The notes beneath the pieces were generated by a model. It was not told where the DNA came from. It did no database searches and saw only the letters and a program-made list of their open reading frames with translations. Shown one piece after another: positions 1 through 5,340 of a stretch of DNA of 5,340 nucleotides; the first letter of the stretch is position 1, and the number at the start of each line of letters is the position of its first letter. The DNA comes from Gammaproteobacteria bacterium (GTDB lineage: Bacteria; Pseudomonadota; Gammaproteobacteria; Chromatiales; Chromatiaceae): the NCBI GenBank assembly GCA_024277555.1, contig JAJRUY010000274.1, forward strand, positions 1-5,340, read 5' to 3'. A program made the translations under genes and the position numbers.

Positions 1-151
1 CAGCTCTGCAGAAAAGTCCTTGTCCTGACGGCATCATGAATCCTTTATGCACCAATCTGGGCGTAAATTCAAGCAATTCGCGGAGCTGCCAGATAAAAGC
101 TGCCAGCCACGGGAAGCGTTGCTCCGAATGGGCATCGGCACCCACGCACAC
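1..151 (-). CDS. Probable fifth operon gene, N-terminal 50 codons only, unidentified
   Basis: An open frame starts at a GTG at 151-149, one base beyond the dtd stop codon, and stays open to the window edge. The predicted peptide begins MCVGADAHSEQRFPW and continues with an amphipathic stretch (AAFIWQLRELLEF, about residues 17-29). It then reads TPRLVHKGFMMPSGQGLF. It looks more protein-like than the competing frames here. A second in-frame GTG lies at 145-143. There is no clear Shine-Dalgarno sequence, so translation would depend on coupling to dtd. I do not recognise the family. The evidence is modest: 50 open codons can arise by chance, and the frame uses codons such as AGA and GGA that are less common in its neighbours. 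An ATG at 153-151, overlapping the dtd stop as TGATG, opens only a 39-codon frame ending at 34. The position in the operon and the peptide composition make the GTG frame the better choice. Confidence 0.42.
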   Translation of the reverse strand, partial: MCVGADAHSEQRFPWLAAFIWQLRELLEFTPRLVHKGFMMPSGQGLFCRA

Positions 152-152
152 A

Positions 153-590
153 TCAGGTCTGCAGCCAAAAGGTCACCGGGCCATCGTTCACCAGGGAAAC
201 CTGCATGTCAGCACCAAAACATCCGCTGGACACATAAGGATATTGCTGGCGCGCCTGGTGCAGAAAATAGTGAAACAGCCGCTTCCCTTCCTCGGGAGAA
301 GCTGCGGTAGAGAAGCCAGGACGGGTGCCCTTGCGCGTGTCTGCAGGCAGGGTGAACTGGGGCACCAGCAATAACCCGCCGCGGATATCGGTAAGGCTGC
401 GATTCATGCGTCCGCTGTCGTCGGGAAACACCCGATAGCCGAGCAGCCGCTGCAGCAGGCGGTCGGCGCGCCGTTCATTGTCATCCTTCTGTACACCCAC
501 CAGCACCAACAATCCACGGCCAATCTCACCCACCACCTCGCCGTCAACGCGCACAGCGGCTTCACTGACCCGTTGCAGCAAACCGATCAT
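153..590 (-). CDS. dtd: D-aminoacyl-tRNA deacylase (Dtd)
   Basis: This cytoplasmic enzyme hydrolyses the ester bond of D-aminoacyl-tRNAs, and in known homologues also glycine mischarged on tRNA-Ala, so that D-amino acids are kept out of translation. The 145-residue length equals that of the E. coli protein. Family landmarks are visible: the N-terminus MIGLLQRVSEAAVRVDGEVV, GYRVF at 51-55, MNRS at 62-65, the QFTL active-site strand at 78-81, RPGFS at 90-94, and the C-terminal signature NDGPVTFWLQ at 135-144. The latter includes the GPVT cross-subunit motif used for chiral proofreading by the homodimer. The first residue of the usual SQFTL motif is proline here (P77), while Q78, F79 and T80 are kept. 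The ATG overlaps the pip stop by four bases (ATGA). No clear ribosome binding site precedes it, so translation is probably coupled to pip. Identification is very secure. Confidence 0.97.
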   Translation of the reverse strand: MIGLLQRVSEAAVRVDGEVVGEIGRGLLVLVGVQKDDNERRADRLLQRLLGYRVFPDDSGRMNRSLTDIRGGLLLVPQFTLPADTRKGTRPGFSTAASPEEGKRLFHYFLHQARQQYPYVSSGCFGADMQVSLVNDGPVTFWLQT

Positions 591-1537
591 GAGAGGCGAT
601 CGGCAAACCTGTCGGCAGCTTCTACCAGAGCGGCGCGGGTGGCGGGTTCTGCTGCTGAATGACCAGCATCCGGAATGATGCGCAGCTCACTGCCCGGCCA
701 GCGCTGATGCAGCTCCCAGGCATTGTCCAGGGGGCAAACCACATCATAGCGGCCATGTACGATCACGCCGGGAATATCCGCCAGTTTGTCCATCTCCTGC
801 AGCAACTGATCAGGCAGCAGGAAAGCATTGTTTACAAAGTAGTGGCATTCGATGCGTGCCATGGACAAGGCCACATGCGGCTGGGCAAAATGCCGCTCCA
901 CGGCTTCATTGCGCAGCAAGGTGGCGGTGCGCCCTTCCCATACCGACCAGGCCTTGGCCGCCGCCATGCGCCGCAGTTCGTCACTGCCTGTCAGCAAGCG
1001 GTAATACGCATCAACCATATTCTGCCGCCGAACCGGCGCTATGGGCGCGATGAAGTCCCGCCAGAAATCCGGAAACAACCGGCTTGCCCCTTCCTGATAG
1101 AACCACTGGATTTCCTCTGGACGGCAGAGGAAGATGCCACGCAAAATCATGCCACTGACCCGCTCGGGGTAAGTCTGGGCATAGGCCAGAGCCAGGGTGG
1201 AACCCCAGGAACCACCGAACAGCAGCCATTTGTCCAGCCCCAGTTTTTTGCGCAGCTTTTCCATGTCTTCCACCAGATGCCAGGTGGTGTTGTCCTGCAG
1301 GCTGGCATGGGGGGTGGAGTGACCACTGCCGCGCTGGTCGAACAAAATGATGTGGTAGCGCCCGGGGTCGAAGAAACGCCGGTGATAAGGCTCGCATCCC
1401 GCCCCCGGGCCGCCGTGGAGAAACAGCACCGGGATCCCCCTGCGCCGCCCACACTCCTCCACATACAGGCTGTGGACATCGTCTACCTGCAGGCGCCAGT
1501 GATGGAACGGCTCGATATCGGGATAAAGATCCTTCAA
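587..1537 (-). CDS. pip: Proline iminopeptidase (alpha/beta hydrolase, peptidase S33)
   Basis: This predicted cytoplasmic serine peptidase removes N-terminal proline from peptides. The 316-residue length matches the bacterial Pip family. Visible elements are the oxyanion-hole motif HGGPG at 41-45, DQRGSG at 67-72, the nucleophile elbow GGSWGS at 108-113 with Ser110, the acid Asp265 in GRYDVVCP, and His293 in AGHS. The spacing of this triad matches the Serratia enzyme. Glu201 and Glu230 in the cap region are near the places of glutamates that bind the substrate N-terminus in homologues; this is inference. The start is a TTG that overlaps the upstream yjgR stop as TTGA. It is favoured because the family N-terminus (LYPDIEPF) begins only four residues in, and a GGTGGA element lies five bases upstream. 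There is no signal peptide. Related S33 aminopeptidases act on other residues, but the HGGPG, DQRG and GGSWGS set is typical of Pip. Confidence 0.95.
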   Translation of the reverse strand: MKDLYPDIEPFHHWRLQVDDVHSLYVEECGRRRGIPVLFLHGGPGAGCEPYHRRFFDPGRYHIILFDQRGSGHSTPHASLQDNTTWHLVEDMEKLRKKLGLDKWLLFGGSWGSTLALAYAQTYPERVSGMILRGIFLCRPEEIQWFYQEGASRLFPDFWRDFIAPIAPVRRQNMVDAYYRLLTGSDELRRMAAAKAWSVWEGRTATLLRNEAVERHFAQPHVALSMARIECHYFVNNAFLLPDQLLQEMDKLADIPGVIVHGRYDVVCPLDNAWELHQRWPGSELRIIPDAGHSAAEPATRAALVEAADRFADRLS

Positions 1538-3018
1538 CGCCGTCCACCCAGCAGGGAGCCGAGAATACCGCGCACAATGCTGCGTCCCAGGGAGCTGCTC
1601 ACAGAACGAGCCATGCTTTTTGCCGCTGCCTCCCAGACACTCTGACGGTTGGAGCGGCGCGCCGGCGCCCTGGCCTTCTTTGCCGCCTTTTCCTGTTCGA
1701 TGCGGGCTTTTTCTGCTGCTGCCACCCGCGCATTTTCCCGGGCACGCAGTTTGAGCATTTCGTAGGCGGACTCCCGATCCACGGTCTTTTCATAGCGCCC
1801 CTTGATGGGTGAGCGAGCGCGTATCTGTTTACGTTCCACCACTGTCAGCGGGCCGATGCGCGATCCCGGCGGACGAATCAGGATCTGCTCCACCGGCGTG
1901 GGCGCACCCTTGGCGTTGAGTACGGACACCAGAGCCTCGCCAGTTCCCAGTTGGGTGATGGCCTTGACCGTATCTACCCCGGGGTTCTCGCGGAAGGTCT
2001 CCGCCACCATGCGCACTGCCTTCTTGTCCCTGGGCGTGAAAGCGCGCAGAGCATGCTGGATCTTGGTTCCCAGCTGACCGAGAATTTCAGAAGGAATATC
2101 CAGTGGGCTCTGGGTGATGAAATACACCCCCACACCCTTGGAGCGAATCAGGCGCACCACTTGTTCAATTTTTTCCACCAGTGCCTTGGGCGCGCCATCG
2201 AACAGCAGGTGTGCCTCGTCGAAGAACAGCACCATCACCGGCTTTTCCGGGTTGCCCACTTCGGGCAGCTGCTCGAACAGCTCCGCCAGCAGCCAGATGA
2301 GGAAGGTGGCATACACCCGGGGCGACTGGTGGATGAGCTTGGTCACGTCCATAATGCTCACCACGCCCTTGCCGGAGAAATCCGTGATCATCAGATCTTC
2401 CAGACGCAGGGCCGGCTCGCCGAACAGATGCTCCGCCCCCTGCTGTTCGAGAATCAGCAGGCGGCGCTGGATGGCTCCCACACTGGCGGTGGAGATGTTG
2501 CCGTATTCCGCCGACAACTCCTTGCGGCTTTCCGCCATCCAGTTGAGCATGCTGCGCAGGTCTTTCAGATCCAGCAGCAGCATGCCATTGTCATCGGCAA
2601 TGCTAAAGGCCGCATACAGCACCCCGGTCTGGGTTTCATTCAGCTCCAGCAGGCTGGACAGAAGCAGGGGACCCACATCGGAAATGGTGGTACGCACCGG
2701 CTGGCCCTGCTTGCCAAACATATCCCAGAAAATCACCGGATTGGGATGCAGGATGAAATCCTCGATGCCGATGGTCTGCACCCGTTCATCGATCTTGGGA
2801 TGGGGCTTGCCAGGCATGGCCATGCCGGACAGGTCGCCCTTGACGTCCGCCATGAACACCGGCACACCGATGTCTGAAAAGCCTTCGGCAAGTATCTGCA
2901 GGGTCACGGTTTTACCCGTACCCGTGGCGCCAGCGATCATACCGTGACGGTTGGCCTTGTCGGCCCGGAAATGGACTTGCTTGCGGCCGTTGCCGCCAAT
3001 CAGGAATTCAATGCTCAT
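1534..3018 (-). CDS. yjgR: YjgR/DUF853 family HerA-like P-loop ATPase
   Basis: This is a predicted cytoplasmic ATPase of the HerA/FtsK-like group that carries the DUF853 signature. The E. coli homologue is YjgR, and the cellular role of the family is not well established. The 494-residue length is close to the roughly 500 residues of YjgR. Visible motifs are NRHGMIAGATGTGKT, with Walker A at 30-37, followed by the family-typical GVPVFMADVKGDLSG at 51-65. Walker B is VLFFDEAH at 263-270 (Asp267, Glu268), and a sensor-like ITQSP is at 301-305. An arginine-containing segment, HALRAFTPRD, is at 322-331. The tail from about 405 to 455 is highly charged and rich in Ala, Arg, Lys and Glu, and probably forms a coiled coil. 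A Gly/Ser/Arg-rich end follows. The ATG overlaps the ypfJ stop by four bases, with no strong ribosome binding site, so coupled translation is likely. No nurA-like nuclease gene is next to it, which argues against a classical HerA-NurA pair. Confidence 0.94.
   Translation of the reverse strand: MSIEFLIGGNGRKQVHFRADKANRHGMIAGATGTGKTVTLQILAEGFSDIGVPVFMADVKGDLSGMAMPGKPHPKIDERVQTIGIEDFILHPNPVIFWDMFGKQGQPVRTTISDVGPLLLSSLLELNETQTGVLYAAFSIADDNGMLLLDLKDLRSMLNWMAESRKELSAEYGNISTASVGAIQRRLLILEQQGAEHLFGEPALRLEDLMITDFSGKGVVSIMDVTKLIHQSPRVYATFLIWLLAELFEQLPEVGNPEKPVMVLFFDEAHLLFDGAPKALVEKIEQVVRLIRSKGVGVYFITQSPLDIPSEILGQLGTKIQHALRAFTPRDKKAVRMVAETFRENPGVDTVKAITQLGTGEALVSVLNAKGAPTPVEQILIRPPGSRIGPLTVVERKQIRARSPIKGRYEKTVDRESAYEMLKLRARENARVAAAEKARIEQEKAAKKARAPARRSNRQSVWEAAAKSMARSVSSSLGRSIVRGILGSLLGGRR
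1543..1548 (-). promoter_or_regulatory. Ribosome binding site for the TTG start of pip
   Basis: On the minus strand GGTGGA sits five bases before the TTG at 1537-1535. It lies inside the end of yjgR. The site and the TTGA stop/start overlap support TTG as the true pip start. Confidence 0.5.
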
Positions 3019-3857
3019 AAGGTTGTCGCTCTGAAGGTATCACAATTTTCCAGCTTGCCGGTTTCCACACCCCGCCGGAACCAGCGCTGGCGTTGTGCGG
3101 AGGTGCCATGGGTAAAGCCATCCGGGCGAACACTGCCTGTCGCCTGGCGCTGCATGCGATCATCACCGATAGCACTGGCAGCGTTGAGGGCTTCTTCCAG
3201 ATCACCGCTTTCCAGAAAGCTTTTGGCTTTTTGCGTATGGTTTACCCACATGCCGGCGAAACAATCTGCCTGTAGCTCCAGGCGTACGGCAGCGGAATCT
3301 GCACCCTTGCTGCCACGGGGAACCTTGTTCGTGTATCCGAGAAGATTCTGCACATGATGCCCCACTTCATGGGCAATCACATAAGCCTGCGCCAAGTCGC
3401 CCGGAGCCTTGAAGCGCCGCTGCAGCTCATCATAGAAAGCCAGATCAATATAGACCTTGTGATCCCCAGGACAATAGAATGGCCCCACCGCAGCCTGGGC
3501 CATGCCACAAGCGGATTGCACTGCGCCGCTGAACAGCACCAGCCTGGGCTCTATGTAACGCTTGCCGTATTTCCGGAATTCCTGATGCCAGACATCTTCC
3601 GTATCCGCCAGCACTACACTCACAAACTCGGCTTTTTCCCTGTCTGCTGCTGTCGGCTGATAATCCACTTGCTGCGTAGTGCTCTGCCCGCTACCCAACT
3701 GACTGCCGACATCCATTACCAGCCGGGGATCCACGCCAAAATACATGGCTACCAAAGCCAGTATGATGGTGCCAATGCCGATGCCTCCGGCCTTGCCAAC
3801 CCGCATGCCCCTGCGGTCTTCCACATTCGTACTGCGACGACGCCCCCGCCATTTCAT
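3015..3857 (-). CDS. ypfJ: YpfJ-type membrane-anchored neutral zinc metallopeptidase
   Basis: This is a member of the YpfJ family (putative neutral zinc metallopeptidase, Zn_peptidase domain), a widespread family whose substrate is unknown. The 280-residue product starts MKWRGRRRSTNVEDRRG, the typical family N-terminus. One hydrophobic segment at about 24-42 follows, probably a signal anchor that exposes the catalytic domain to the periplasm. The zinc-binding motif HEVGH is at 163-167. Downstream ELQADCFAG at 194-202 supplies the likely third ligand and conserved acidic residues. HGTSAQR at 250-256 is also family-typical. Cysteines 117, 129, 199 and 272 lie in the outer domain and could form disulfides. 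The frame is open 16 codons further upstream to an ATG at 3905. I chose 3857 because it matches the family start, has a good ribosome binding site, and the longer version would begin upstream of the predicted transcription start. The stop overlaps the yjgR start (ATGA), and this is the first gene of the operon. Confidence 0.94.
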   Translation of the reverse strand: MKWRGRRRSTNVEDRRGMRVGKAGGIGIGTIILALVAMYFGVDPRLVMDVGSQLGSGQSTTQQVDYQPTAADREKAEFVSVVLADTEDVWHQEFRKYGKRYIEPRLVLFSGAVQSACGMAQAAVGPFYCPGDHKVYIDLAFYDELQRRFKAPGDLAQAYVIAHEVGHHVQNLLGYTNKVPRGSKGADSAAVRLELQADCFAGMWVNHTQKAKSFLESGDLEEALNAASAIGDDRMQRQATGSVRPDGFTHGTSAQRQRWFRRGVETGKLENCDTFRATTL

Positions 3858-3866
3858 TGTCCGTTG

Positions 3867-3871
3867 CTCCC
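3867..3871 (-). promoter_or_regulatory. Ribosome binding site of ypfJ
   Basis: On the minus strand GGGAG precedes the ATG at 3857-3855 by nine bases. It supports the internal ATG over the ATG 48 bases further upstream. Confidence 0.6.
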
Positions 3872-3892
3872 TTGTTCCTGAGTATCCCGACA

Positions 3893-3922
3893 AGAATAGA
3901 GGCAATCAGCCAGGGTTGGCAA
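3893..3922 (-). promoter_or_regulatory. Candidate sigma-70 promoter of the ypfJ-yjgR-pip-dtd operon
   Basis: On the minus strand TTGCCA (3922-3917, five of six matches to TTGACA) is followed after 18 bases by TATTCT (3898-3893, four of six matches to TATAAT). Transcription would start near 3886, leaving a leader of about 29 bases that contains the ypfJ ribosome binding site. No other good promoter was seen inside the operon, where the genes overlap. The match is by eye and the spacer is one base longer than optimal. Confidence 0.4.
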
Positions 3923-3937
3923 GTCCGGCAGACCAAC
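3915..3937. other. Weak inverted repeat in the divergent intergenic region
   Basis: GTTGG and CCAAC flank 13 bases, giving a dyad centred on 3926. Of the 11 possible pairs seven match. The left arm overlaps the -35 element of the candidate ypfJ promoter, so it could be an operator for a dimeric regulator. Five-base arms arise easily by chance, and no regulator gene is in view. Confidence 0.15.
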
Positions 3938-4009
3938 AAAATAGATGACCCAGCCATTTCATGATGGTAGCTTACACGCCGGAAACCGTTTGCACCCAGA
4001 TTAAAAGAA

Positions 4010-4015
4010 AGCAGG
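4010..4015 (+). promoter_or_regulatory. Ribosome binding site supporting a TTG start of the SWIM/SNF2 gene
   Basis: AGCAGG lies eight bases before the TTG at 4024-4026. The alternative ATG codons at 3961 and 3964 have no purine-rich element at a suitable distance. This favours the TTG start. Confidence 0.4.
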
Positions 4016-4023
4016 TATTACAG

Positions 4024-5340
4024 TTGAAAACCCCGACATGCAGCGACATACGCAATGATTGTGGAGACACCTACTACAATCGCGGATTAAGCTATCACAA
4101 ACATGGCCTTGTACTCGATCTGATCATCCGGCGGGAAACCGCTGTTGACGCCTATATTACCGCTCAGACCCGGGGCTCTGCGGAGCGGGTCTACCAGCAG
4201 GAAATCCGTCTCCAGGAAGAGGCTAACGCCGTTTACATCGAAGGACACTGCAGTTGCCCCGTATACACCAACTGCAAGCACGTGGCAGCTGCCTGTCTTG
4301 AATTTATCGAACGCAAAAGCAACGGCAGCATCCCGGAAGAACAGTTGTCGCACTGGCTGAAAGATCTGGAAAGCGCAGCCAAGAAAGAACCGGGAAAGCA
4401 GCAGCCGGGAAACAGGGATTTTCTGGCATTTGTTCTAAAGCCGGGATTGAACGGCAGAGAATTCGATGTGGGTTTCAAGGTCTTGCGCCGGCTCAAGAAA
4501 GGGGGCATGGGCAAGCCGCGCAATGCCCATTATTACAGTCTGACATCCGACTATGGCATGCCAGCTTATGTATTGCCCGGGGACAGGGAAATCGTCGATT
4601 TGATGGAAATCAACCGGGGAAACACCTGGAATCACTTTCCCCTGCGTGGCGCAGCAGGTGGCATGGCTCTGAAGCTCATGGCGCAGACCGGACGCTGCTA
4701 CTGGCATCCCGTTGCCGAATCATCCTTGCTGAATTGGAGTCCGGAACCGCGCCAGCTGGAACTGTCCTGGAAGCCCGACGGGAACGGCTGGCTGCAATTG
4801 CAGGTAGGCGTGGACGGTGGCGGCTCCCTGGTGCTGGTCGAACCCGCCTGTTTCATCGATCCGGACAGTGGCCTGGTCGGTCATGTAGACACCGGGAAAT
4901 TCAACACCAGCCAGATCGAAAAACTGCTCAAGGCGCCCTTGCTGTCCGACCAGGACGCCCGGAAACTCAGCCGGGAACTGCTGCTGCATCATCCCGGCCT
5001 GGCGCTTCCCCCTCCCGTTGCCGTGGAGACCCGGGAAATCCGGGGGGTGACGCCCGTTCCCGCATTGACCCTGTTCCACGGCGATTGGCAGGAAGGGTCA
5101 GCGCATATGATCGGGCTGCGCTTCGATTACAACGGCACCCGCATCGACCCATTGCCCATGAACGAACAAACCACGCTGGAGGCCGAATCCAACCTGCTGA
5201 CCATCCATCGCCGGCTTGGTGAGGAAGCGACTGCCCTGCGCAGGTTGGAAGAATGGGGCTGCCAGTGGCTGGCAACCGACAACAGCACCGAACTGGCAGC
5301 TTTCATCCCGGCTTCATCCCCGCCGGAAAGTATAGCCCTG
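4024..5340 (+). CDS. SWIM zinc-finger SNF2-family helicase, N-terminal part (runs off window)
   Basis: This open frame of 439 codons has no stop before the window edge. The product starts MKTPTCSDIRND, and DIR followed by YYNRGLSYHKHG (17-28) is the usual opening of bacterial SWIM-domain SNF2 ATPases. The SWIM zinc finger follows as C76-x-C78-x5-C84-x-H86, within GHCSCP and NCKHVAAACLEF. SWIM domains are thought to bind DNA or protein. A charged linker at about 100-132 leads into a long region without obvious motifs (about 133-439). This fits the helicase-associated domain that precedes the SNF2 motor in proteins of about 1000 residues. No Walker A or DEAH box is visible, so the motor should lie beyond base 5340. 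The frame is open back to 3949, and ATGs at 3961 and 3964 are alternatives that would add 20 or 21 residues. TTG is chosen from the homologous N-terminus and the ribosome binding site. The gene is divergent from ypfJ. The SWIM call is firm, and the SNF2 assignment is inferred from architecture. Confidence 0.82.
   Translation, partial: MKTPTCSDIRNDCGDTYYNRGLSYHKHGLVLDLIIRRETAVDAYITAQTRGSAERVYQQEIRLQEEANAVYIEGHCSCPVYTNCKHVAAACLEFIERKSNGSIPEEQLSHWLKDLESAAKKEPGKQQPGNRDFLAFVLKPGLNGREFDVGFKVLRRLKKGGMGKPRNAHYYSLTSDYGMPAYVLPGDREIVDLMEINRGNTWNHFPLRGAAGGMALKLMAQTGRCYWHPVAESSLLNWSPEPRQLELSWKPDGNGWLQLQVGVDGGGSLVLVEPACFIDPDSGLVGHVDTGKFNTSQIEKLLKAPLLSDQDARKLSRELLLHHPGLALPPPVAVETREIRGVTPVPALTLFHGDWQEGSAHMIGLRFDYNGTRIDPLPMNEQTTLEAESNLLTIHRRLGEEATALRRLEEWGCQWLATDNSTELAAFIPASSPPESIAL

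Noticed and set aside
34..153. A 39-codon minus-strand frame beginning with the ATG of a TGATG overlap with dtd
   Set aside because: It ends quickly, its product has no protein-like pattern, and the adjacent GTG frame stays open to the window edge with a more convincing peptide. It cannot be fully excluded.
659..1645. A 328-codon plus-strand open frame antisense to pip and the end of yjgR
   Set aside because: It lies almost wholly opposite pip, which has a complete catalytic motif set and correct length. The antisense product is rich in Gln, His, Pro and Arg and has no recognisable motif. Codon bias of the real gene explains the absence of stops.
1951..2877. A 308-codon plus-strand open frame antisense to yjgR
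   Set aside because: The opposite strand encodes a clear Walker A/Walker B ATPase across this interval. The antisense product is low-complexity, rich in Gln and His, with no credible ribosome binding site or family.
1534..3018. HerA-based DNA repair or defence module
   Set aside because: The HerA-like ATPase carries YjgR/DUF853 signatures, and there is no NurA, SIR2 or other nuclease partner next to it. Its neighbours are pip and ypfJ.
3858..3905. A longer ypfJ beginning with the ATG at 3905
   Set aside because: The extra 16 residues are not expected in the family, the internal ATG has GGGAG at good spacing, and the predicted transcription start lies inside the extension.
3848..3962. A 10-base direct repeat, GCCATTTCAT, at 3848-3857 and 3953-3962
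   Set aside because: Several 10-base repeats are expected by chance in 5.3 kb. One copy simply overlaps the ypfJ start codons and the copies are not extended.
4087..5079. Minus-strand open frames of 88-119 codons opposite the SWIM/SNF2 gene
   Set aside because: They are antisense to a long plus-strand frame with a clear SWIM motif and family N-terminus, and carry no recognisable domains.

Overview
The window looks like ordinary chromosomal DNA of a gammaproteobacterium. The encoded proteins resemble Escherichia and Pseudomonas versions of YpfJ, YjgR, Pip and Dtd, gene density is high, and the base composition is moderately GC-rich by eye. I see no transposase, integrase, phage gene, tRNA, rRNA or CRISPR array.

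Minus strand, about 3930 down to 1: a tightly packed operon. It is read in the order ypfJ (membrane-anchored zinc metallopeptidase), yjgR/DUF853 (HerA-like ATPase), pip (proline iminopeptidase), dtd (D-aminoacyl-tRNA deacylase), then probably the first 50 codons of a fifth gene that leaves the window at base 1. The three junctions between the four named genes are 4-base stop/start overlaps (ATGA, TTGA, ATGA). The likely fifth gene starts one base after the dtd stop. Translational coupling along the whole transcript is therefore likely. A plausible sigma-70 promoter lies just upstream of ypfJ.

Bases 3858-4023: a divergent intergenic region of about 165 bases. It holds the ypfJ promoter and ribosome binding site, a weak dyad over the -35 region, and the ribosome binding site of the plus-strand gene.

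Plus strand, about 4024 to 5340: the N-terminal part of a large protein with a SWIM zinc finger, followed by the helicase-associated region seen in bacterial SNF2-family ATPases. The helicase motor itself lies beyond the window.

The operon joins peptide-processing and translation-quality enzymes (Pip frees N-terminal proline, Dtd removes D-amino acids from tRNA) with an ATPase and a metallopeptidase of poorly known function. I found no convincing undescribed system. The points most worth a second look are the coupled gene set, the unidentified partial gene at the left edge, and the start of the SWIM/SNF2 gene.
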